The notes below the pieces were generated by a model that was not told where the DNA came from, did no database searches, and saw only the letters and a list, made by a program, of their open reading frames with translations. Below are positions 10,407-17,139 of a stretch of 36,167 bases of DNA, piece after piece; within the stretch, counting starts at the first letter, position 1; each line of letters begins with the position of its first letter. Both the position numbers and the translations under genes were made by a program. Location of the stretch: assembly GCF_018918045.1 (NCBI RefSeq), contig NZ_JAHLPU010000054.1:1-36167 (forward strand), read 5' to 3'. The stretch comes from Pseudoflavonifractor sp. MSJ-30. GTDB lineage: Bacteria; Bacillota; Clostridia; Oscillospirales; Oscillospiraceae.

Positions 10407-10512
10407 CAGGGGACGATGCCTTCATCGTCCCGAGGCTTCAATAACAGAGCGGTACGTTCCAACGTGCGTTTCTGCTGATCTGGCTTCGGGACGATGTGGG
10501 CATCGTCCCCTG
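10407..10512. repeat. Nested palindromic repeat element between ligA and the GNAT gene
   Basis: Outer arms of 31 bases (10407-10437 and 10482-10512) are inverted repeats; the outermost 14 bases match perfectly (CAGGGGACGATGCC / GGCATCGTCCCCTG). Each arm is itself a hairpin: GGGACGATG-CCTT-CATCGTCCC and GGGACGATG-TGGG-CATCGTCCC. The 44-base middle contains ACGTTCCAACGT. The design matches the element at 31855-32005, suggesting small non-coding mobile (MITE- or REP-like) elements. It lies in a convergent spacer and could also end transcription. Confidence 0.75.
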
Positions 10513-10523
10513 TGAGTCTTAAA

Positions 10524-11069
10524 TTACAGCTCCAGCCGCATTTCTACAAGCGTCTGGTAACCGGAGAACCGGGAAAGGAAACCTTTGGGATTCCTGCCGA
10601 ACTCCACAAAGCCGAGTTTATGATACATGGACACGGCCCGTTCATTGTCCGCGACCACGCTGAGCTCCAGCTGGGTGTAGTGGGCCAGCTTTGCGCATGC
10701 AATAGCCGCCTGGGTCATGGCCTTGCCGATGCCGAGGCCCCAGAAACCTTCATCGATACTGATACCAAATTCGGCCCGGTGGCGGACCTTGTATTTTCTG
10801 CCCACGGCGCAGACACTGGCACAGCCGCAGAGAACGCCGTCCACCTCGGACAGGAGCATGATCTCCCCGTCGCTTTCCAGCAGCCGTTTCAGGAACGCCG
10901 CTTCCTGCTCCAGATCATAGCTGTGCTCATCCGCGTAGGACAGCAGATAGTCCGTCTGGCTGTGGGTCAGGGTAAAGAGATTTTGAATGCCCTGGGCGTC
11001 GCTGACCTCCGCATTCCGGATACGCAGAGCGCGGCCGTCCCGCAAAGGCAGCGTTTTCTCATATCGCAT
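10524..11069 (-). CDS. GNAT-family N-acetyltransferase
   Basis: This 181-residue acetyl-CoA-dependent acyltransferase has an acetyl-CoA loop, DEGFWGLGIGKAMTQAAI (about 107-124), the usual beta strand ending in QLELSVVADN, and the C-terminal AVSMYHKLGFVEFGR. It resembles the RimJ/RimL-like or ribosomal/small-molecule acetyltransferases; the substrate cannot be read from sequence. ATG 11069 follows AAAGGAGAG with 8-base spacing, 14 bases after the upstream small ORF, so it probably forms one transcription unit with ylbJ and that ORF. Confidence 0.88.
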   Translation of the reverse strand: MRYEKTLPLRDGRALRIRNAEVSDAQGIQNLFTLTHSQTDYLLSYADEHSYDLEQEAAFLKRLLESDGEIMLLSEVDGVLCGCASVCAVGRKYKVRHRAEFGISIDEGFWGLGIGKAMTQAAIACAKLAHYTQLELSVVADNERAVSMYHKLGFVEFGRNPKGFLSRFSGYQTLVEMRLEL

Positions 11070-11083
11070 GGTTTCGCTCTCCT

Positions 11084-11293
11084 TTACAGGGAAAAATCGT
11101 CCTCGTTGTACCGGCTGAAATCCATGGCCTTGGGTTTGGCCGGAATACGCTTGAAGGGGTCATATTGGAACCGGCGGCAGAAGCTGTCCGGCGCGCGGAC
11201 CCCCTTCTTGACGCAGAGAATCTGATCATCACACAGGGCCACGCCGTGCTTGCAGTAGGCGCAGGCTCTGTCTATTTTCTTTCGGAAAAGCAT
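11084..11293 (-). CDS. Small Cys-rich protein, probable zinc-binding, unknown function
   Basis: This 69-residue protein has CAYCKHGVALCDDQILC (about residues 11-27), a further Cys in FCRRFQYDPFKR and a charged C-terminus. The clustered Cys pairs suggest a metal site. ATG 11293 follows GGGAGGAAATT, and its first 22 bases overlap the end of ylbJ, implying translational coupling. I recognise the pattern as recurrent in related Clostridia but know no function. Confidence 0.8.
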   Translation of the reverse strand: MLFRKKIDRACAYCKHGVALCDDQILCVKKGVRAPDSFCRRFQYDPFKRIPAKPKAMDFSRYNEDDFSL

Positions 11294-12255
11294 AATTTCC
11301 TCCCGGATGGATGTTTGAGGCCATTATACACCCTGCCGCTCCAAAAAGCTACCTTCCGGGGAAGAAAAATCAGGACCGCCATGGCAATCCCCATGAAAAA
11401 GAGGGCTTTCCGCAGAATCAGCCACCCCAGGAGCAGGGAAAAGAACGTCTGGAACAGCTTTCCAAGCCAATAGTACCGCAGACCAAGCCCCGGACAGACG
11501 AAGGCGGTCTGCATTCCGACGCATACCCCGCCGAAGGACACCATCCCCGCTGCCAGCAGAAAACGGACGCTTTCCGAAGGAACGCTTCGCAGCGCGCAGC
11601 AGCCGTTGGTCAGCTCCAGAAAGCCCGCCGCCGCCGTCTGTAAAGGGCCGTCCAGACGCAGATAGGTATCGGGAAAGCTCAGCATGGTCCGGAAAAGGAT
11701 TACCGTCACGCAGATTTTTCCCATAGCTGCCCCGGCCTGACCAAGGGGGTCCGTGGCGGTTGCGCCCGTCGTTTCCGCGGAATCGGCTCTTTTGGGCAGA
11801 AGCCGGGAGGCAGCCCAGGCGCCGAACAGGGCGCAGAACCACAGCATGGCTCCGGCAAAGGGATCCGCAAATTGCCGGGCCACAATGCCGAACAAAAAAG
11901 CCGGCCCCGGCAGATTGCAGAAACCCAGCAGGATTTCCCCGTCTCGCCGCTTCAGCTGTCCCCGGTGTACAGCCTGGGCAACGCAGGCGGCCCCGGCGGG
12001 GTATCCCCCCAGCAGTGCGGGGATCAGCAGCGATTCCGCCCCCTTCGGCAGGCCGAACAGCTTTCCGATGGGGGATAATATCCGCAGCTTTCGCCCCATA
12101 AGCCGGGCGGTCAGCAGCATGGAAAGGCACAGGAAGGGCAGCAGAGAAGGGATCACCGCCGTCAGGCACAGCTCCACCCCCTGGCTGGCCCCCTGCATGG
12201 CTGTTTTTCCGTCCAGGATCATGCCCAGCATCCCCAGCGCCAGTAGCACGCCCAC
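11272..12255 (-). CDS. ylbJ: YlbJ/SpoVV-like sporulation integral membrane protein
   Basis: This 327-residue polytopic membrane protein has about eight hydrophobic segments. It carries ALLGGYPAGAACVAQAV (about 81-97), the GYPxGA signature of the nucleoside-recognition (Gate) fold, and FCNLPGPAFLFGIV soon after. In B. subtilis YlbJ (SpoVV) is a mother-cell outer-forespore-membrane protein needed for dipicolinic acid uptake. GTG 12255 follows GAGGTGA with 7-base spacing. It is divergent from yqfC, another mother-cell gene, across 75 bases. The assignment as YlbJ rather than another Gate-family transporter rests on that motif and context. Confidence 0.8.
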   Translation of the reverse strand: MGVLLALGMLGMILDGKTAMQGASQGVELCLTAVIPSLLPFLCLSMLLTARLMGRKLRILSPIGKLFGLPKGAESLLIPALLGGYPAGAACVAQAVHRGQLKRRDGEILLGFCNLPGPAFLFGIVARQFADPFAGAMLWFCALFGAWAASRLLPKRADSAETTGATATDPLGQAGAAMGKICVTVILFRTMLSFPDTYLRLDGPLQTAAAGFLELTNGCCALRSVPSESVRFLLAAGMVSFGGVCVGMQTAFVCPGLGLRYYWLGKLFQTFFSLLLGWLILRKALFFMGIAMAVLIFLPRKVAFWSGRVYNGLKHPSGRKLCFSERK

Positions 12256-12273
12256 AAAGCATCACCTCGGAAG

Positions 12274-12305
12274 AATCTATGCAAGTCGGGCGCTTTCCAT
12301 ACATA
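12274..12305. promoter_or_regulatory. Face-to-face SigE-like promoter candidates between ylbJ and yqfC
   Basis: On the + strand CATACATA (12298-12305) matches 7 of 8 positions of a SigE -10 and faces yqfC. On the - strand CATAGATT (complement of 12274-12281) also matches 7 of 8 and faces ylbJ. Each lies about where the other's -35 would be. The -35 matches are weak. Confidence 0.35.
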
Positions 12306-12330
12306 CCCTTGCACAAAGGGGGCGGATGCG

Positions 12331-12612
12331 GTGAAGCAGGGAAAGGAAAAATTTATGGACCTTCTGGCGGGGGACCTGCCGGGAGAGCCGCTGCCGGGCC
12401 AGAGCCTGCTGGAGCTCACCGGAGACCGGCAGGTTTTGATTGAGAATCACCGGGGCGTGACCCAGTACAGCCGGGAGCGCATCGGCGTGAAGGTGAGCTA
12501 CGGGGAACTGCTGGTCTGCGGCCGCGGTCTGGAGCTTGCCCGCATGAGTCAGGGACAGCTGGTGGTCGCCGGCACCGTGGACAGCATCCAGCTGTGCAGG
12601 AGGCGGCCATGA
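12331..12612 (+). CDS. yqfC: Sporulation protein YqfC (YabP/YqfC family)
   Basis: This 93-residue YabP-domain protein contains LTGDRQVLIENHRGVTQYS (about 30-48) and RIGVKVSYGELLVCGRGLELARM, the core of the family. YqfC is made in the mother cell and is thought to work with YqfD; its activity is unknown. GTG 12331 has AGGGGG 8 bases upstream; ATG 12355, with AAAGGA upstream, would give an 85-residue form. The stop overlaps the ATG of yqfD. Confidence 0.88.
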   Translation: MKQGKEKFMDLLAGDLPGEPLPGQSLLELTGDRQVLIENHRGVTQYSRERIGVKVSYGELLVCGRGLELARMSQGQLVVAGTVDSIQLCRRRP

Positions 12613-13808
12613 AGCTGTGGCGCTCGCTGGAAGGCTGTCTGGAGGCGGAACTGCTTACCGCCGACGGCCCCGGAGCCATGGACGCCATTGCCGGGGCAGG
12701 CATCGTCCTGTGGGATGTCCTGCCGGAGGATGCCCTCCGGCTCCGGTTCCGGGTGTCCGCCGGCAGCTTCCGGAGGCTGAAAAACCTGACGGACAGGCGG
12801 GGAGAGAAACTGACGGTTTTGCGGCGGCAGGGGATATACTGGCGCTTTCGCGCCCTTGCCCGCAGGCCGGTTTTGCTGCTGGGGCTGCTGTTTTTGTTCT
12901 GTACCCAACTGGTTCTCCCCACAAGGGTTCTTTTTATCCGGATCAGCGGCAACAAGACCGTACCCGCCCGGCAGATTCTGGCGGCGGCGGAGGACTGCGG
13001 CCTTTCCTTCGGCGCTGACCGCCGGGCCATCCGCAGCGAAAAGATCAAAAACGCCCTGCTCGGAGCCATTCCGGAACTCAAATGGGCGGGGGTCAATACC
13101 AGCGGCTGCGTGGCGGTGATCTCCGTGGCGGAAAAGCAGCCCGCCCCTGCCATGGAGCCGGAGGAAGCCGGCGTCGCAAGCCTTGCGGCTTCCCGGGACG
13201 GGGTCCTCAAAAGTCTTCTGGTCACCCGGGGCACGGCGCTTTGCGCGCCCGGACAGGCGGTGGAGCGGGGGCAGGTTCTGATCTCCGGCTACACGGACTG
13301 CGGAAATGTGGTGCTGGCCCAGCGGGCAAAAGGGGAGGCCATGGCCTATACGGCCCGGGAAATTCAGGCCGTTCTGCCCCAAACCAGTCTCCAAAGGGTA
13401 CGCCTGCTGAGAACAGAGCGGCGTGTCAGCATTCTTTTCGGAAAAAAACGGATAAAATTGTGGTTTGGTAGTGGAATTTCAGGTATGGAATGTGGTAGAA
13501 TGTATCGGGAGTATCCGCTGACCCTGCCGGGCGGCTTTCAGCTGCCGGTGCGTCTGGCAGTGGATACCTGTTCGGTCTGGGAGACTGCCCGGAACACGCT
13601 GCCGGAAGACGGCGTCCGCGGCCATCTTCAGACCTTTTCCAGGGACTACCTGCGCTCTGCCATGATCGCGGGCAGCATCCTGAATGCTTCGGAAACCATG
13701 ACCCGCCAGAAGAATGCCTATGTGTTCTCCGGACGCTACAGCTGCCTGGAGTCCATCGGCGTCACTGTGCGGGAACAGACAGGAGAGACCAATGAGCAAG
13801 GAAGTTGA
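12609..13808 (+). CDS. yqfD: Sporulation protein YqfD
   Basis: This 399-residue protein has a single membrane helix near residues 82-98 (PVLLLGLLFLFCTQLVL), directly followed by a domain starting with FIRISGNKTVPARQIL, the POTRA-like start seen in this family. YqfD is a mother-cell sporulation protein with C-terminal extracytoplasmic strands; its mechanism is unknown. ATG 12609 follows AGGAGG and overlaps the yqfC stop by 4 bases. The 3' end overlaps phoH by 17 bases. Confidence 0.9.
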   Translation: MKLWRSLEGCLEAELLTADGPGAMDAIAGAGIVLWDVLPEDALRLRFRVSAGSFRRLKNLTDRRGEKLTVLRRQGIYWRFRALARRPVLLLGLLFLFCTQLVLPTRVLFIRISGNKTVPARQILAAAEDCGLSFGADRRAIRSEKIKNALLGAIPELKWAGVNTSGCVAVISVAEKQPAPAMEPEEAGVASLAASRDGVLKSLLVTRGTALCAPGQAVERGQVLISGYTDCGNVVLAQRAKGEAMAYTAREIQAVLPQTSLQRVRLLRTERRVSILFGKKRIKLWFGSGISGMECGRMYREYPLTLPGGFQLPVRLAVDTCSVWETARNTLPEDGVRGHLQTFSRDYLRSAMIAGSILNASETMTRQKNAYVFSGRYSCLESIGVTVREQTGETNEQGS

Positions 13809-14814
13809 GAGAATCGTAAACGCCGACCGGGTGGAGGATCTGATCACCGTGTTCGGCTCCTTCGATGAAAACGTGCGCCGGATTGAAGAGGCTCTGGGCG
13901 TGCGCATTGTCAGCCGGGGCGACGACCTGAAGGTCACCGGCGACGAGGAAATGGCGGACAAGGCCGTCCGCGCACTGGAAGCCCTTTTGCAGCTGGCCGC
14001 CAAGGGGGAAACCATTGACGAGCAGCGGGTGCGCTACCTCATCACCCTGGTCAGCGAGGGCAATGAAGATCAGATCGCCAAAATCGCCAGGGATGTGGTC
14101 TGCATCACCGCCAAGGGAAAGCCCATTAAGGCCAAGACCGTGGGCCAGCAGAACTACATGAAGGCCATCCAGAAAAAGACCATTACCGTCGGCGTAGGCC
14201 CTGCGGGTACCGGCAAAACCTACCTGGCCGTTGCCGCCGCCGTTGCCGCCTTCCGGGAGCGGACCGTGAACCGGATCATCCTGACCCGGCCCGCCGTGGA
14301 GGCAGGGGAGCGGCTGGGCTTCCTGCCCGGGGATTTGCAGAACAAGGTGGACCCCTACCTGCGGCCGCTGTACGACGCCCTGTACGATATGCTGGGGGCG
14401 GAGACCTTCCAGAAATACCAGGAACGGGGCTCCATTGAAGTGGCCCCGCTGGCCTATATGCGGGGCCGGACCCTGGACGACAGCTTTATCATTCTGGACG
14501 AGGCCCAGAACACCACCCGGGAGCAGATGAAAATGTTCCTGACCCGCCTGGGCTTCGGCTCCAAAATCGTCATCACCGGCGACGTGACCCAGATCGACCT
14601 GCCCGCCGACAAGGTTTCCGGTCTGAAGGACGCGGTGCGGGTGCTGGATGGGGTGGAGGACATCGCCATCTGCCGCCTGACCTCCGCCGATGTGGTTCGC
14701 CACGCTCTGGTGCAGAGGATCATCAACGCTTACGAAAAGGCCGCAAAGCCTGAAAATAACCCGCCCCGCACCTTCCAGGGACGGTATCAAAGGAAGAGAA
14801 CCAATGAGAAATAA
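13792..14814 (+). CDS. phoH: PhoH family ATPase
   Basis: PhoH-like proteins are P-loop NTPases related to the helicase domain of superfamily I and are linked to RNA metabolism. The order with ybeY and era fits a role near rRNA processing. Visible are an N-terminal KH-like region, Walker [14 protein letters not shown] (about 137-149) and Walker [15 protein letters not shown]. The 340-residue length is usual. ATG 13792 follows AGGAGA and lies inside the yqfD 3' end; an upstream in-frame extension from 13714 has no ribosome site and overlaps yqfD coding sequence. Confidence 0.95.
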   Translation: MSKEVERIVNADRVEDLITVFGSFDENVRRIEEALGVRIVSRGDDLKVTGDEEMADKAVRALEALLQLAAKGETIDEQRVRYLITLVSEGNEDQIAKIARDVVCITAKGKPIKAKTVGQQNYMKAIQKKTITVGVGPAGTGKTYLAVAAAVAAFRERTVNRIILTRPAVEAGERLGFLPGDLQNKVDPYLRPLYDALYDMLGAETFQKYQERGSIEVAPLAYMRGRTLDDSFIILDEAQNTTREQMKMFLTRLGFGSKIVITGDVTQIDLPADKVSGLKDAVRVLDGVEDIAICRLTSADVVRHALVQRIINAYEKAAKPENNPPRTFQGRYQRKRTNEK

Positions 14815-15304
14815 GATCAATCTGGTATTCCAGCAGGGTGGCGTGCAGCGTCTGGTGATCGCCGCCAATATCCGCACCTGCATCAACGCCGTCCTGAAAG
14901 CCGAAGGCGTTCCGGTCAAGTGCGAGATCAATGTCCTTGTGACCGACGACGCGGGCATCCGGGAAATCAACAAGACCTCCCGGCATATCGACAGCGCCAC
15001 GGATGTGCTGAGCTTCCCCATGTTTGAGCTTGCTCCCGGGGAACTGCCCGCCGACTGGACGGAATACGAGGATCCGGAAACGGGTATGGTGCCCCTTGGG
15101 GATATGTGCATCTCCCTGGAGCGGGCCATGGCCCAGGCAAAAGAGTTCGGCCACACCACCCGCCGGGAGGTGGGCTATCTGACCATTCACTCCATGCTGC
15201 ATCTGCTGGGCTATGACCATATGGACGAGGGCCCCCAGAAGCGGCAGATGCGCGCGAGAGAAGAGGCCATCGCTTCGGAGATTCCGGGCATGAGCCGGGA
15301 CTGA
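14804..15304 (+). CDS. ybeY: Endoribonuclease YbeY (rRNA maturation)
   Basis: This 166-residue zinc metallo-endoribonuclease is required for 16S rRNA 3'-end maturation and late 70S quality control. The signature HSMLHLLGYDHMDEG (about 127-141) supplies three zinc His; the usual Gly after the first His is Ser here. ATG 14804 follows AAAGGAAGAG and overlaps the phoH stop by 11 bases. The longer in-frame version beginning at 14690 would lie inside phoH and is rejected. Confidence 0.95.
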   Translation: MRNKINLVFQQGGVQRLVIAANIRTCINAVLKAEGVPVKCEINVLVTDDAGIREINKTSRHIDSATDVLSFPMFELAPGELPADWTEYEDPETGMVPLGDMCISLERAMAQAKEFGHTTRREVGYLTIHSMLHLLGYDHMDEGPQKRQMRAREEAIASEIPGMSRD

Positions 15305-15317
15305 CAAAGGAGAGACT

Positions 15318-16205
15318 ATGAAGACAAAAACCGCTATGATCACCATCTGCGGGCGGCCCAATGTGGGCAAGTCTACACTGACAAACTATCTGGTAGGCGA
15401 GAAGATCGCCATTGTTTCCAACAAGCCCCAGACCACCCGGAACCGCATCTGCGGCATTGTCACAAGGGGCGACACCCAGTATGTGTTTGTAGACACCCCG
15501 GGCTTTCACAAGGCCAGGACCAAGCTGGGCGACTATATGGTAAACGTGGCCCAGGAGTCCATCGCCGATGTGGACCTGACGCTGCTGGTGGTGGAGCCTA
15601 TCGCCTCCATCGGCCCCCAGGAGGAGAGCCTGATCCAGAAAATTCAGGCAAGCCATTGCCCCGCCATTCTGGTCATCAATAAGATCGATACCGTGGAGAA
15701 GGATACTCTGCTGGAGGTCATCGCCAGGTATTCTCAGGCCGCCAAGTTCGACGACATCGTCCCCATCTCCGCCAAAACCGGCGACGGGGTGGAGGAACTG
15801 CTGCGCCTGTGCGGCAAGTACGCCCAGGAGGGCCCCTTCCTGTTCCCGGAGGACGTGACCACCGACCAGCCAGAGCGGCAGGTCATGGCGGAGATCATCC
15901 GGGAAAAGCTGCTGTGGTGTCTGGATAAGGAGATCCCCCACGGCACCGCCGTGGAGATTACAAAGTTCTCCGAACGGGACAGTGGCGTCATCGACCTGGA
16001 CGCCACCATCTACTGCGAAAAGGCCAGCCACAAGGGCATTATCATCGGCAAGCAGGGCCAGATGCTGAAAAAAATCTCCACCCTGGCCCGCCAGGACTGC
16101 GAAAAGTTCATGGGCACCAAGGTCTACCTGACCACCTGGGTCAAGGTCAAGGAAAACTGGCGGGACAGCGATTTCCTTGTGAAGAATTTCGGCTATCGGG
16201 AGTAA
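15318..16205 (+). CDS. era: GTPase Era
   Basis: Era is the essential ribosome-assembly GTPase that binds the 16S rRNA 3' end. The 295 residues have G1 GRPNVGKST (about 11-19), G3 DTPGFHKAR, G4 NKIDTVEK, G5 SAKTGDG, and a C-terminal KH domain with GIIIGKQGQMLKKIS. ATG 15318 follows AAAGGAGAG, 13 bases after ybeY. Confidence 0.97.
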   Translation: MKTKTAMITICGRPNVGKSTLTNYLVGEKIAIVSNKPQTTRNRICGIVTRGDTQYVFVDTPGFHKARTKLGDYMVNVAQESIADVDLTLLVVEPIASIGPQEESLIQKIQASHCPAILVINKIDTVEKDTLLEVIARYSQAAKFDDIVPISAKTGDGVEELLRLCGKYAQEGPFLFPEDVTTDQPERQVMAEIIREKLLWCLDKEIPHGTAVEITKFSERDSGVIDLDATIYCEKASHKGIIIGKQGQMLKKISTLARQDCEKFMGTKVYLTTWVKVKENWRDSDFLVKNFGYRE

Positions 16206-16274
16206 AAAAGAAGCCAAGATTTTCCAGACTACGGCACCCGCATCCCGCAAAAGCTACCCGCGGGAGGGATGACC

Positions 16275-16418
16275 ATGCTGTCTTCGGACTACTGGAAGCT
16301 TTTTCTGGAAACCGGCGCGCCGGAAGCCTATCTGCTCTATACCCAGAGCCTGCGTCAGGAGGAACACCATGTATCTGACGGTTCGGGCCATCGTCCTGCG
16401 GGTGACGGACTTCAATGA
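16275..16418 (+). CDS. yqzL: YqzL-like small protein
   Basis: This 47-residue ORF lies in the era-recO gap and overlaps recO by 50 bases. It begins MLSSDYWKLFLETGAPEAY, the same W-x-x-F-x-x-TG-x-x-x-x-Y pattern as the small YqzL proteins found at this spot in Firmicutes. GGGAGGG at 16262-16268 is best spaced for ATG 16275; ATG 16269 directly abuts it. Function is unknown. Confidence 0.7.
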   Translation: MLSSDYWKLFLETGAPEAYLLYTQSLRQEEHHVSDGSGHRPAGDGLQ

Positions 16419-17139
16419 CCGTGACGCCCTCTTGACGGTTCTGACCCAGAATTACGGCAAGCTGACCATCAAAGCCCGGGGCCTGCGGCGGAAAAACAGT
16501 CCGCTGGTCGCCCCCTGCCAGCTGCTTGCCTACGGGGAATTCACCCTGTTTGAGTACAGAGGAAAATACACCATCAACGAGGCCCACGCCCTGGAGCTTT
16601 TCCAGGGCCTCCGGCGGGAGCTGACGAAGCTGTCTCTGGGCAGCTATTTCGCCCAGGTGACGGAGCTGCTCTCTCAGGAGGACATGCCGAATCCGGAGCT
16701 TCAGGCTCTGCTTCTGAACAGTCTCTACGCGCTTTCCCGGTTGAATCTGCCGGAGAGCCAGGTGAAGGCTGTGTTTGAACTGCGCGCCGCCTGTCTGGCG
16801 GGCTATACGCCGGAACTCTTCGGCTGCCACGTCTGCGGCAGCCAGACCCCGGACCGGTTTGACCTTTCCCAGGGCCAGCTGGAATGCCGGACCTGCCGGG
16901 ATCCGGAATCCTCCGGCATCCGGGTGCCGGTAGCGCCGGAGATGCTGGAGGCCATGCGTTACATCTGCCTGTGCGGCCCAAAACGGCTGTTTGCCTTCCG
17001 GCTGGGGGACGGGGCCATGGCGGCTCTGAGTTCTCTCACCGAAGGGTACTTACAGACCCAGCTGGAGCACGGGTTTTCCGCGTTGGATTTTTATAAGTCC
17101 CTGTTTGCGGGATCTTACGACCTAGGAGAAAAAACATGA
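16369..17139 (+). CDS. recO: DNA repair protein RecO
   Basis: RecO loads RecA onto SSB-coated single-stranded DNA with RecR. The 256 residues have an N-terminal OB fold (VRAIVLRVTDFNDRDALLTV), the helical middle and a C4 zinc site (CHVCG at about 149-153 and CRTC about 17 residues later). ATG 16369 follows GGAGGAACACC. The stop overlaps mutS2 by 4 bases. Confidence 0.94.
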   Translation: MYLTVRAIVLRVTDFNDRDALLTVLTQNYGKLTIKARGLRRKNSPLVAPCQLLAYGEFTLFEYRGKYTINEAHALELFQGLRRELTKLSLGSYFAQVTELLSQEDMPNPELQALLLNSLYALSRLNLPESQVKAVFELRAACLAGYTPELFGCHVCGSQTPDRFDLSQGQLECRTCRDPESSGIRVPVAPEMLEAMRYICLCGPKRLFAFRLGDGAMAALSSLTEGYLQTQLEHGFSALDFYKSLFAGSYDLGEKT

